Source of the DNA: an uncultured Ruminococcus sp. | Lineage (GTDB): Bacteria; Bacillota; Clostridia; Oscillospirales; Ruminococcaceae | NCBI GenBank assembly: GCA_937926145.1 | Contig: CALANW010000106.1 | Coordinates: 1 to 9,385 of the forward strand | Length of the DNA stretch: 9,385 bases | Direction of reading: 5' to 3' | Shown: in pieces, positions 1-6,201 of the stretch | How positions within the stretch are numbered: the stretch's first letter is position 1 | Layout: every line of letters starts with the position of its first letter | Translations under genes and position numbers: made by a program | Notes under the pieces: generated by a model | What the model saw: only the letters and a program-made list of their open reading frames with translations | What the model was told of the DNA's origin: nothing | The model's database searches: none

Positions 1-69
1 ACTTATTTTACGCTAAAACAAGCGAAACGAAGTGGAGCACGGCGTGAACCTGCCGCGAGGCATCCCCGC
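1..69. other. Short GC-rich flank downstream of ilvA, no gene seen
   Basis: This is the stretch after the ilvA stop codon, up to the window edge. It is GC-rich in its second half. Read on the minus strand it can form a small hairpin (GCGGGG/CCTCGC around a 3-base loop, about 55-69), then a weak CGCT/AGCG hairpin near 11-24. Neither is followed by a T-run, so I cannot call a terminator for ilvA. No complete ORF with a ribosome binding site fits. It could be readthrough space to a further minus-strand gene outside the window. Confidence 0.3.
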
Positions 70-1272
70 TTAATTATTTGTGAGCTTGAAACCTGCGTCT
101 ACAAGCGCATTCTTTATCTCGTTGATGTGGTCGAAGTTTCTTGTTTCAAGAAGAATTCTCAAATAGCAGCCGTTGATGTCCGAACCCTCGCTTGCACGTT
201 CGTGGTGGATAGAAATAACATTGCCGCCCTTTTCTGCGATGATGTCGGAAACACCCTTGAGCTGACCCGGCTTGTCGATAAGCTCGATGCAGAACTGTGC
301 GGTTCTGCCCGATGTGAGAAGACCTCTCTTTATTACCTTTGAAAGGATAGTTACATCGATGTTGCCGCCCGAAACGAGGCAGACAACGTTCTTGCCCTTG
401 ATGTCGGGGATCTTGTCGAACATTACTGCTGCAACAGGAACTGCACCTGCACCCTCGGCAATGAGCTTCTGCTGCTCGATGAGTGCGAGGATAGCCGCTG
501 CGATCTCGTCATCGTTTACGGTAACTACCTTGTCGACATACTTGCTGACATAGCTGAATGTGTTTTCGCCGGGCTCTTTTACCTTGATGCCGTCTGCGAT
601 AGTGGAAACGCTGTCAAGGCACTCTATCTTGCCGTGCTCGAGCGACTGGAACATACTTGGTGCGCCCGTTGCCTGAACGCCGTATACCTTGATCTCTGGA
701 CGCAGGCTCTTCAATGTGAATGCAACGCCCGAGATAAGTCCGCCGCCGCCGATAGGAACGACAACTGCATCGATATCGTTGAGCTGTTCAAGAAGTTCAA
801 GTGCGATAGTACCCTGACCTGCGATAACATAATCGTCATCGAACGGGTGAATGAATGTATAACCCTTTTCGTCACGGAGGCTGATAGCCTTTGCGTAAGC
901 GTCGTCATAAACGCCCTCTACAAGGCAGACCTCTGCGCCGTAGGAACGTGTAGCTTCGATCTTTGAGATAGGTGCGGAGTCGGGCAGGCAGATTATCGAC
1001 TTGATGCCGTTCTTTGCAGCTGCGAGAGCAACGCCCTGAGCGTGGTTTCCTGCGCTGCAGGCGATAACGCCCTTTGCCTTTTCCTCATCGGAAAGCTGTG
1101 AAATTTTGTAGTAAGCACCTCTTACCTTAAATGAACCCGTAACCTGTAAGTTCTCGGTCTTGAGGTAAACATTGCAGCCGGGTTTGATCTTAGGCGCATA
1201 AATAAGGTCAGTCTTGCGGACTACTTCTCTGAGTTTGTGTGAAGCTTTGTAAACACTGTCAAGCGTAAGCAT
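70..1272 (-). CDS. ilvA: Threonine ammonia-lyase (threonine deaminase), single-ACT form
   Basis: This PLP enzyme deaminates L-threonine to 2-oxobutanoate and ammonia, the first committed step of isoleucine synthesis, in the cytoplasm. The protein has 400 residues. The PLP lysine is K49 in TGSFKVRGA, the substrate loop is SAGNHAQG (73-80), and the phosphate-binding glycine loop is PIGGGGL (173-179). The motif SGGN lies at 301-304. Residues from about 325 to 400 form one ACT domain (FCIELIDKPGQL at its start), as in the shorter family members of about 400 residues rather than the two-ACT E. coli IlvA of about 514. I chose the ATG at 1272 because AAGGAGA lies 8 bases upstream. A longer reading frame to 1440 runs through the T-box terminator and antiterminator and is not credible. 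The isoleucine-type T-box in front supports a biosynthetic rather than purely catabolic role. Whether the ACT domain senses isoleucine or another effector cannot be read from sequence. Confidence 0.95.
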   Translation of the reverse strand: MLTLDSVYKASHKLREVVRKTDLIYAPKIKPGCNVYLKTENLQVTGSFKVRGAYYKISQLSDEEKAKGVIACSAGNHAQGVALAAAKNGIKSIICLPDSAPISKIEATRSYGAEVCLVEGVYDDAYAKAISLRDEKGYTFIHPFDDDYVIAGQGTIALELLEQLNDIDAVVVPIGGGGLISGVAFTLKSLRPEIKVYGVQATGAPSMFQSLEHGKIECLDSVSTIADGIKVKEPGENTFSYVSKYVDKVVTVNDDEIAAAILALIEQQKLIAEGAGAVPVAAVMFDKIPDIKGKNVVCLVSGGNIDVTILSKVIKRGLLTSGRTAQFCIELIDKPGQLKGVSDIIAEKGGNVISIHHERASEGSDINGCYLRILLETRNFDHINEIKNALVDAGFKLTNN

Positions 1273-1280
1273 ATTATATC

Positions 1281-1287
1281 TCTCCTT
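1281..1287 (-). promoter_or_regulatory. Ribosome binding site of ilvA
   Basis: AAGGAGA on the minus strand, 8 bases before the ATG at 1272. It decides the start against the upstream in-frame ATG at 1440, which lies inside the T-box leader. Confidence 0.85.
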
Positions 1288-1308
1288 AAAATGTTGTATA
1301 AATAGTAT

Positions 1309-1342
1309 AAAAAAAGCTCCCACCCCATCAAGAGGTGAAAGC
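1309..1342 (-). terminator. T-box regulated intrinsic terminator
   Basis: Minus-strand hairpin GCTTTCACCTC (1342-1332) with GGGGTGGGAGC (1326-1316), 11 pairs including some G-U, a 5-base loop TTGAT, then seven T (1315-1309). Its 5' arm includes the CACCTCTT used by the antiterminator, so the two folds exclude each other. Confidence 0.9.
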
Positions 1343-1562
1343 ATAAGCCGACACGGTACCACTCTTGTTGCCGCAGAAACTGCAGCCACTCTTATCTCTG
1401 TAACGGGAGAACCCGTCAGAACCTTGGCGAAACGCTTCAACCCTGCCGCTCGGAGGTGATATGGATACGGTCTTTTTCAAGCGGCTTTCACCAAAATGCC
1501 GCCTCTCTGAATGAAACCGAGCCGTTCCCGTCCCCGTCAACGCATTTTCCATTTATCTAACA
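1309..1562 (-). ncRNA. T-box riboswitch, isoleucine (AUC) specifier, controls ilvA
   Basis: This 5' leader senses uncharged tRNA by codon-anticodon pairing and by pairing with the free ACCA end, and so prevents early termination. On the minus strand the elements run in order. The Stem I helix is GCTCGG (1522-1517) paired with CCGAGC (1453-1448). AGAGAG follows at 1508-1503 and the GNUG-type distal motif TGGTGAAAG at 1493-1485. The specifier ATC sits at 1460-1458, immediately before ACCTCCGAGC; this is the same register as the GGC specifier before A-TTCTTGAGC in B. subtilis glyQS. A Stem III-like hairpin (GCTGCAG/CTGCGGC) precedes the T-box core AGAGTGGTACCGTG (1365-1352). The variable base in TGGT is T, which would pair with discriminator A73, as expected for tRNA-Ile. 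A terminator ends the element. An AAGAG/CTCTT pairing can form the alternative antiterminator. ATC codes for Ile, which matches the downstream enzyme. Confidence 0.93.
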
Positions 1563-1567
1563 ATTTT

Positions 1568-1596
1568 ATTATAAACCCGCTTTATTTATTTGTCAA
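1568..1596 (-). promoter_or_regulatory. Consensus sigma-A promoter of the T-box/ilvA unit
   Basis: Minus-strand TTGACA (1596-1591), 17-base spacer, TATAAT (1573-1568). Both hexamers match consensus exactly. Transcription should start near 1561-1562, giving a leader of about 290 bases. A maximal promoter fits an element whose control is entirely by attenuation. Confidence 0.9.
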
Positions 1597-1637
1597 GAAT
1601 AATTTATTAATTTTAATTGACCTTTTGAGAAAAAAGT

Positions 1638-1665
1638 TTGACTGCAAGACTTTCCCCTTTATACT
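1638..1665 (+). promoter_or_regulatory. Possible upstream promoter (P1) for the kinase-like gene
   Basis: TTGACT (1638-1643), 16-base spacer, TATACT (1660-1665). Transcription from here would give a leader of about 220 bases and would pass through the cre-like motif. The hexamers are good, but AT-rich intergenic DNA makes chance matches likely. Confidence 0.4.
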
Positions 1666-1687
1666 ATTTAAATATATTTTTCGCAAA

Positions 1688-1701
1688 TGAAAACGATTTT
1701 A
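1688..1701 (+). promoter_or_regulatory. cre-like / LacI-family-like operator candidate
   Basis: TGAAAACGATTTTA fits the known catabolite-responsive element consensus TGWAANCGNTNWCA at all fixed positions except one (T for C near the end). It lies just downstream of candidate promoter P1, where binding would act as a roadblock. No regulator gene is in the window, so the binding protein is unknown. Confidence 0.35.
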
Positions 1702-1804
1702 TTATACTAAATTACATATTTAACGTTTTTGAAGCTGAAGAAGCGCTAAATTTGTTGAAACATCACATATTTTTGAACTTGGCGTAAAATATTTGATTTA
1801 CCTG

Positions 1805-1833
1805 TTGAAAAAATTTTTCGGCTGTGCTATAAT
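1805..1833 (+). promoter_or_regulatory. Promoter of the kinase-like gene (P2, extended -10)
   Basis: TTGAAA (1805-1810), 17-base spacer, TATAAT (1828-1833) preceded by TGC, giving an extended -10. The start point would be near 1840, about 50 bases before the TTG start codon. This is the stronger of the two candidates for this gene. Confidence 0.75.
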
Positions 1834-1891
1834 TAAGAATAATGTGACCGAGAAAAGACGGTCTATATGGATATGGAAAGGATGAAAAAGT

Positions 1892-2473
1892 TTGAAAGAA
1901 CTTATTCTTGTAACATCACCACCGGCTTGCGGAAAGACCTATATCTCTAAAGAACTTGCAAAGAACCTCAAAAATGTGGTTTACCTCGATAAGGATACTC
2001 TGATCGTACTTTCAAAGCAGATCTTCGTTGTAGCAAATCAGGAATACAACAGAAGCTCCGACTTCTTTGAGAAGTATATCCGTGATTATGAGTATTATGC
2101 AGTTCTCGACCTCGCATTTGAGGCTCTCGACTATGCAAACATCGTTCTTATCAATGCTCCGTTCACAAGAGAGATCCGCGACCAGAAATATATCGACGAC
2201 CTCAAGGCTCGCCTTGCGGAAAAGGGCGCAGTGCTTAAAGTTATCTGGGTAGAAACAGACCCCGAGGTCTGCCACCAGCGTATGATCGACAGAGGAAGCG
2301 ACCGTGATACATGGAAGCTTGAACACTGGGACGAATATATTGCAGGCGTAAACTTCGAGATCCCCGAAACTATCGGCGCAGCAAACGACGGCACACTCCT
2401 CATCTTCAAGAATTCCTCCAAGGAAGAATTCGATCAGTCGATGAAAGAGATCACCGCTGAACTTCTCAAGTAA
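1892..2473 (+). CDS. P-loop NTPase, small kinase-like (AAA_33/zeta-toxin-like fold), substrate unknown
   Basis: This is a 193-residue soluble protein. The Walker A loop is SPPACGKT (9-16), with Ser in place of the usual first Gly, following the first strand ELILVT. LDKD (32-35) has the acidic residues typically found after strand 2 in small-molecule or zeta-type kinases. VLINAPF (85-91) is a likely third core strand. The Arg-rich stretch RMIDRGSDRDTWK (130-142) looks like a lid that contacts ATP phosphates. These features suit a phosphotransferase of the broad chloramphenicol-phosphotransferase/zeta-toxin/polynucleotide-kinase group, but the substrate is not identifiable. The start is TTG at 1892, since AAAGGA at 1877-1882 is well placed and the nearby ATG at 1882 is in another frame. 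The gene is a single unit with its own promoter and terminator. No antitoxin-like partner gene is adjacent, which argues against a zeta-type toxin module. Confidence 0.85.
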   Translation: MKELILVTSPPACGKTYISKELAKNLKNVVYLDKDTLIVLSKQIFVVANQEYNRSSDFFEKYIRDYEYYAVLDLAFEALDYANIVLINAPFTREIRDQKYIDDLKARLAEKGAVLKVIWVETDPEVCHQRMIDRGSDRDTWKLEHWDEYIAGVNFEIPETIGAANDGTLLIFKNSSKEEFDQSMKEITAELLK

Positions 2474-2481
2474 AAACAAGA

Positions 2482-2510
2482 CCGCATCTGAGATTTCAGG
2501 TGCGGTTTTT
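2482..2510 (+). terminator. Intrinsic terminator of the kinase-like gene
   Basis: CCGCATCTGA (2482-2491) pairs with TCAGGTGCGG (2496-2505), one G-U pair, loop GATT, followed by TTTTT (2506-2510). It starts 9 bases after the stop codon. Confidence 0.92.
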
Positions 2511-2561
2511 ATATGCAAAACAACGAGTCAAGCAGAACTTATACTTTCTGCTTGACTCGTT
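2511..2561 (-). terminator. Terminator of the GH3 xylosidase gene
   Basis: A perfect inverted repeat: ACGAGTCAAGCAGAA (2523-2537) with TTCTGCTTGACTCGT (2546-2560), extended by A2522-T2561, around an 8-base loop. Read on the minus strand it begins 5 bases after the stop codon at 2566 and is followed by TTGTTTTGC. That is a moderate T-run, so termination is likely but not ideal. It lies back to back with the plus-strand terminator at 2482-2510, cleanly separating the convergent genes. Confidence 0.8.
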
Positions 2562-2565
2562 TAAT

Positions 2566-4647
2566 TTATAAATTTATCTCCGTGGATACGCACTTCTTGC
2601 CCGTAAGCTTGCAGCTGAATTCATCGGGCTGAGATGTTCCAGCGTAAAGTGTGAAATGCGAGCCGAAGACTTTTCTTTCACCGCTTTCGCTCACCGTAGT
2701 GAAAGCTTTTTCGGGAACGGCTATCTCAAATGTTCTGCTCTCCCCTTTTCCGAGGTGAACACGCTCAAAGCCGCAGAGCGAGTGGTTCGGTACTGCATTT
2801 TCGTCATAAGCCTTGATGTAGAGCTGGATAACGTCATCGCACTCCGAGCCGTTGTTTTCGGCGGTGACGAACGCTGTTCCGTTTTTGTATTCAAGCTTCG
2901 TGCAGACGATATTTCCGTAAGAAAGTCCGTAGCCGAACGGGTAGAGGACATTGTTTTCGGCGTAGCGGTAAGTCCTGTTTTTCATCGAGTAGTCGCAGAA
3001 ATCGGGAAGCTTTTCTGCGCTTTCATAGAATGTGACGGGAAGCTTTCCAGAGGGCGATATCTCGCCGAAGATAAGCTTCCTCAGAGCCGTGCCGCCCTCC
3101 GAGCCGCTGTACCACGCCTGAATTACCGCATCGGGGTCAAAGCCGAGGTTTATCGCGCTGCCCGAAGCGCAGACCGCAATGACGGGTTTGCCCGTTGCCA
3201 TAATTTTTTCTGCCAAGATGCGCTGGCTTTCGGGGAGGAAAAGATCCTTTTTATCGCCCGAGGAAAACTCGTTGCCTGCATCGCCCTCCTCGCCCTCGAT
3301 AAAGGGGTCAAGTCCAAGGCAAAGCACAACAACGTCTGCGCACTCTGCCGCTGCGACCGCTTCGGCAAGCTTATCATTCGCCTGCACAAGGTTGGAAGTT
3401 CTGTCTTTGTAGAGGTGACAGCCCTCGGCATAGAGAACTCTGCCGCCGAAGTCCATACCATCGAGGAAAGTCACATATTTATCGGCTGTGCCGTTGTAGT
3501 TTCCCTCGAGGGCGGCTTTGTTGACGGCGTTAGGACCTATAACTGCGATAGTTTTCACCTTGTTTTTATCGAGCGGAAGAAGTCCGTTGTTTTTGAGGAG
3601 AACCATTGATTTTTCGGCACATTCGAGGACGTATTCCTTATGCTCCGCACAGCTCACGGTTTCAAACGGGATATCGTCATACTCGGTCTTTTCGTCGAAC
3701 ATTCCGAGCCTTACTCTTGTTCGCATAAGATGCACACACGCTTTGCGGATATCTTCTTTCGTGATAAGACCCTCATCGAGAGCCGCCAAAAGGTTTGCGT
3801 AGGTGCAGCCGCAGTTGAGGTCGCAGCCGTTTTTTATTGCGAGAGCCGCCGATTCAACGGCGTTTCGTGTAACTTTGTGGTTTTCGTGGAAATCTCTTAT
3901 CGCCCAGCAGTCGGAAACGAAATAGCCGTCAAAACCCCATTCCGCAAGCTTTTTCTGTAATGTTGGACTTGCGCAGGAGGGTTCGCCGTTCACACGGTTG
4001 TATGCGCCCATAACGCCCTCAGCCTTTGCGTCCTTTACGAGCGCTTCAAACGCAGGAAGATAGGTTTCCTCAAGGTCTTTCGGCGAAGCCTTTGCATCAA
4101 ATTCGTGGCGAAGATTTTCAGGGCCGCTGTGAACAGCGAAATGCTTCGCGCAGGCTGCAGCTTTAAGACGTTTTCCGCTGCCCTGCAAGCCGCTGATGTA
4201 TGATTTTCCAAGCTCCGCGGTGAGGAACGGGTCTTCGCCGTAGGTTTCCTGTCCTCTGCCCCACCTCGGGTCACGGAAGATATTGATATTCGGCGACCAA
4301 AGCGTCAGACCCTTGTAAATATCGGTGTCGCCGTGCTTTTGATAGGCGTTGTACTTTGCTCTTGCCTCGGTCGCTGTTATCTCGGCAACTTTTTTCACGA
4401 GCGGACGGTCGAACATTGCGGCGAGCGCTATCGCCTGCGGAAAAACGGAGGCTGTTCCCGAGCGCGCAAGTCCGTGCAGACCCTCGTTCCACCAGTTATA
4501 GGACGGTATGCCGAGCTTTTTTACGGACGGCGCATCGTAGCGGAGCTGAGAAGCCTGCTCCTCGGTCGTCATTTCATCGGTTATTGCCGCTGCTATCTCC
4601 TCATCGGAACAGCCGCTCATTTTCTTTGCTATTTCTTTTGCGGTCAT
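2566..4647 (-). CDS. GH3 glycoside hydrolase, probable intracellular beta-xylosidase
   Basis: This is a 693-residue retaining exo-glycosidase expected to release xylose from xylo-oligosaccharides. Domain order is canonical: N-terminal TIM barrel (about 25-320), alpha/beta sandwich (about 345-550), then the FnIII-like domain (from about 572, FGYGLSYGN, to 682). Visible motifs are YNWWNEGLHGLA (50-61), RDPRWGRGQETYGEDPF (125-141), AKHFAVHSGPE (167-177) and GYFVSDCWAI (241-250). The predicted nucleophile is D246. The acid/base is probably E453 or E454 in FIEGEEGD, before DLFLP. The WWNE-LHG and RWGRGQETYGEDP signatures are those of the xylosidase/arabinofuranosidase subgroup (plant BXL, Prevotella Xyl3A) rather than of cellobiases, but beta-glucosidase or mixed activity is possible. 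There is no signal peptide, so it should act on imported oligosaccharides. The ATG at 4647 has AAAGGAGAA just upstream; the in-frame extension to 4878 overlaps the divergent gene and is rejected. It is divergent from the DUF5662 gene; the minus promoter is weak (TTGTAA 4735-4730, 15 bases, TATCAT 4714-4709) and overlaps the neighbour's -10. Confidence 0.93.
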   Translation of the reverse strand: MTAKEIAKKMSGCSDEEIAAAITDEMTTEEQASQLRYDAPSVKKLGIPSYNWWNEGLHGLARSGTASVFPQAIALAAMFDRPLVKKVAEITATEARAKYNAYQKHGDTDIYKGLTLWSPNINIFRDPRWGRGQETYGEDPFLTAELGKSYISGLQGSGKRLKAAACAKHFAVHSGPENLRHEFDAKASPKDLEETYLPAFEALVKDAKAEGVMGAYNRVNGEPSCASPTLQKKLAEWGFDGYFVSDCWAIRDFHENHKVTRNAVESAALAIKNGCDLNCGCTYANLLAALDEGLITKEDIRKACVHLMRTRVRLGMFDEKTEYDDIPFETVSCAEHKEYVLECAEKSMVLLKNNGLLPLDKNKVKTIAVIGPNAVNKAALEGNYNGTADKYVTFLDGMDFGGRVLYAEGCHLYKDRTSNLVQANDKLAEAVAAAECADVVVLCLGLDPFIEGEEGDAGNEFSSGDKKDLFLPESQRILAEKIMATGKPVIAVCASGSAINLGFDPDAVIQAWYSGSEGGTALRKLIFGEISPSGKLPVTFYESAEKLPDFCDYSMKNRTYRYAENNVLYPFGYGLSYGNIVCTKLEYKNGTAFVTAENNGSECDDVIQLYIKAYDENAVPNHSLCGFERVHLGKGESRTFEIAVPEKAFTTVSESGERKVFGSHFTLYAGTSQPDEFSCKLTGKKCVSTEINL

Positions 4648-4652
4648 ATAAA

Positions 4653-4661
4653 TTCTCCTTT
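4653..4661 (-). promoter_or_regulatory. Ribosome binding site of the GH3 xylosidase gene
   Basis: AAAGGAGAA on the minus strand ends 5 bases before the ATG at 4647 and fixes that start over the upstream in-frame extension. Confidence 0.8.
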
Positions 4662-4689
4662 GGTAAATAATGATGTTTTCCAAAATAAA

Positions 4690-4718
4690 TTGACTTTTTT
4701 TGTGCTGAATGATATAAT
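4690..4718 (+). promoter_or_regulatory. Promoter of the DUF5662 gene
   Basis: TTGACT (4690-4695), 17-base spacer, TATAAT (4713-4718). The start would be near 4725, leaving a leader of about 28 bases that includes the AAGGCGGTG ribosome binding site (4734-4742). Confidence 0.8.
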
Positions 4719-4752
4719 AAAAGTATAAATTACAAGGCGGTGCTGAACTCTT

Positions 4753-5331
4753 ATGAAAAACCCGAACAGATTGAAGCTTTCCAATATCATCGGACATATA
4801 AAAACCGTTACAAGACACCGTGCGCTCGTTTGCAAACACTGTTTCAAGGCAGGGATTTATCTTCAGGGACTTACGCACGACCTTTCAAAATTTTCGCCCG
4901 AGGAATTCTGGATAAGCTGCCGAATGTACCAAGGCACACGCAGTCCGAACGAAGCCGAGCGCGAGCTGAAAGGCTACAGCAGTGCGTGGATCCACCACAA
5001 GGGCGTGAACAAGCACCATTTTGAGCATTGGACGGACTACAACCCCGTTACCAAAAAGGTCGAACCCGTAAAAATGCCTATCGAATATGTTATCGAGATG
5101 TTCTGCGATCGTGTGGCTGCGAGCAAGGTATATATGGGCAAAAACTACAATGACAGCTGCCCTCTTGAATATTTTGAACATGCAAAGGGCAGAAGAATTA
5201 TCCACCCCGAAACATCCGACCTGCTCGAAAAGCTTCTTATAATGCTTGCCGAGAAAGGCGAGGACTACACTTTCGCATATATTCGCCGTCACATGAAGAA
5301 TTTAAAGCGTTTATACAGAAAAAAGAAATAA
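4753..5331 (+). CDS. DUF5662-type protein, HD-like histidine/aspartate pattern, function unknown
   Basis: This is a 192-residue soluble protein. I recognise the DUF5662 pattern common in Firmicutes: an N-terminal helical part with conserved histidines (H15, H22, H29), GLTHDLSKFSPEEF (39-52) and YQGTRSPNEAER (59-70). AWIHHKGVNKHHFEHW (78-93) and MFCDRVAASKVY (116-127) follow. The H42-D43 pair, H81/H82, H88/H89 and D119 resemble the metal ligands of HD-domain phosphohydrolases, so a metal-dependent hydrolase is a reasonable inference, but no substrate is known to me. The C-terminus is basic (last residues mostly Lys/Arg). The start ATG has AAGGCGGTG 10 bases upstream. It has its own promoter and terminator, and shares only the control region with the divergent GH3 gene. 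Recognition is from memory of the family; the HD-like reading is less sure. Confidence 0.85.
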   Translation: MKNPNRLKLSNIIGHIKTVTRHRALVCKHCFKAGIYLQGLTHDLSKFSPEEFWISCRMYQGTRSPNEAERELKGYSSAWIHHKGVNKHHFEHWTDYNPVTKKVEPVKMPIEYVIEMFCDRVAASKVYMGKNYNDSCPLEYFEHAKGRRIIHPETSDLLEKLLIMLAEKGEDYTFAYIRRHMKNLKRLYRKKK

Positions 5332-5336
5332 TACTC

Positions 5337-5369
5337 AAAGTCAGACTTGAAAAACAGTCTGACTTTTTT
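5337..5369 (+). terminator. Terminator of the DUF5662 gene
   Basis: AAAGTCAGACT (5337-5347) pairs perfectly with AGTCTGACTTT (5356-5366), loop of 8, T-run 5364-5369. The T-run overlaps the TAA stop codon of the convergent GT51 gene (5368-5370). For the minus strand the same hairpin lacks a good T-run outside the stem, so it is at best weakly bidirectional. Confidence 0.9.
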
Positions 5370-6078
5370 ATTTTTCGGCAAGGACTCCGTTATATTCGCT
5401 CTCGGTGATGCTGCCTGCGGAGAGCATTGCTTTTAGGACTTCCTCTCCGCGCTTTTCGACCTCATCGGGGGCAAAGCGCACTGAGTATTTTGACGGAGCG
5501 TTCGGTATTCCTGCAAGCTCCGCACACTCAAAGCGTGTAAGCTCAGACGGCTTTTTTTCGAAAAGTCCCTCGGCGGCTGCGCCTATGCCGTGATAGCCGT
5601 CGCCGAAGTAGATACTGTTGACGTAGAGTTCGAGGATTTCGCTCTTGGAGAACTCACGCTCCAAAGAGAACGCCGCGAAGATCTCAGCCGCCTTTCGGTC
5701 AACGGTCTTTTCCTGCGTGAAAAGCTCGTTCTTCGCAAGCTGCTGGGTTATCGTACTGCCGCCTTGGACGGGCGCACCTGCTTTCACGTCGGCAATGAGC
5801 GCGCGAAGCATCGAAGTGACCTTTATTCCGTTGTGCTTATAGAAATCTCTGTCCTCTATTGCGACCACGGCTTTAAGGTAGAAGTCGGGCAGTTCCTCTG
5901 TCGGGGTGAAGAGTGGTTCGCTGCGTATCTCGCCTGCGACTGCGGAAAGCGATTTATATTCGGTTCGGGTCTTATAAAGCATAAAGCCGCGCACGCCGAC
6001 AATACCCAGCAATATGAGCATTATCACTGCGGCGAGAATTATCAGATTCATCAAAATATTGAGCAATCGTTTAAACAT
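5368..6078 (-). CDS. Monofunctional peptidoglycan glycosyltransferase (GT51)
   Basis: This enzyme polymerises lipid II into glycan strands at the outer face of the membrane. The protein has 236 residues. It has a short basic N-terminus, one membrane helix (about 7-29, rich in Ile/Leu/Val), then a GT51 domain. Motif 1 is AIEDRDFYKHNGI (73-85) with catalytic E75. Motif 2 is GGSTITQQLAKN (106-117). Motif 3 is RKAAEIFAAFSLE (128-140) with the second conserved Glu at E132. Motif 4 is KSEILELYVNSIYFGDGYHG (145-164), followed by ELAGIPNAPSKYS (187-199). The chain ends there: no transpeptidase domain, so it is MtgA-like rather than a class A PBP. I chose the ATG at 6078 because AAAGGA (6090-6085) lies 6 bases upstream and the protein then starts directly before the membrane helix; upstream in-frame ATGs (6093, 6141) have no ribosome binding site. 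It is convergent with the DUF5662 gene and divergent from the permuted GH3. Confidence 0.93.
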   Translation of the reverse strand: MFKRLLNILMNLIILAAVIMLILLGIVGVRGFMLYKTRTEYKSLSAVAGEIRSEPLFTPTEELPDFYLKAVVAIEDRDFYKHNGIKVTSMLRALIADVKAGAPVQGGSTITQQLAKNELFTQEKTVDRKAAEIFAAFSLEREFSKSEILELYVNSIYFGDGYHGIGAAAEGLFEKKPSELTRFECAELAGIPNAPSKYSVRFAPDEVEKRGEEVLKAMLSAGSITESEYNGVLAEK

Positions 6079-6119
6079 AGCCTGTCCTTTCATTATGTCA
6101 CGAATATTTGCTTTAACTA

Positions 6120-6148
6120 AATTTAACACAAAAACCTGCAAATTACAA
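6120..6148 (-). promoter_or_regulatory. Weak promoter candidate for the GT51 gene
   Basis: Minus-strand TTGTAA (6148-6143), 17-base spacer, TAAATT (6125-6120). Each hexamer has four of six consensus bases. It is placed about 35 bases upstream of the ribosome binding site. The region is AT-rich, so this is tentative. Confidence 0.3.
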
Positions 6149-6201
6149 TAGGTTTTGCGGTTAAAATTCAGTTACAATTTTATGTGCGGAAATTCACAAA
6201 A

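Larger units (their letters stand above)
1597..1891. other. AT-rich divergent intergenic region between ilvA leader and kinase-like gene
   Basis: No gene is visible here. It holds two plus-strand promoter candidates (1638-1665 and 1805-1833), a cre-like motif (1688-1701) and a small hairpin GACCG/CGGTC (1846-1850 with 1859-1863) in the presumed leader of the next gene. The region is strongly AT-rich, unlike the flanking coding DNA. Confidence 0.6.

Noticed and set aside
1273..1440. In-frame N-terminal extension of the threonine deaminase to an ATG at 1440
   Set aside because: It runs through the T-box core and terminator, lacks a ribosome binding site and adds 56 residues with no family similarity.
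1328..1552. 74-codon minus-strand ORF inside the leader
   Set aside because: It coincides with the T-box Stem I, Stem III and antiterminator. RNA structure explains the sequence and the peptide resembles nothing.
1892..2473. Zeta-type toxin of a toxin-antitoxin pair
   Set aside because: The fold type fits, but there is no small antitoxin gene before or after it and the gene has its own promoter and terminator.
2656..3609. Long plus-strand ORF (317 codons) opposite the GH3 xylosidase
   Set aside because: It is an antisense shadow of a clear GH3 gene: no ribosome binding site, no recognisable domain, and a composition typical of reverse-frame translation.
4702..4748. Direct repeat GTGCTGAA (4702-4709 and 4740-4747)
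   Set aside because: Eight bases, 38 apart, without symmetry or a third copy. One copy overlaps the ribosome binding site region. Chance is sufficient.
4648..4878. In-frame extension of the GH3 xylosidase into the divergent gene
   Set aside because: It overlaps the DUF5662 start and promoter. A good ribosome binding site supports 4647, and the extra residues do not resemble a signal peptide.
6079..6141. Longer GT51 start (ATG at 6141 or 6093)
   Set aside because: Neither has a ribosome binding site, whereas AAAGGA precedes the ATG at 6078, directly before the membrane helix.
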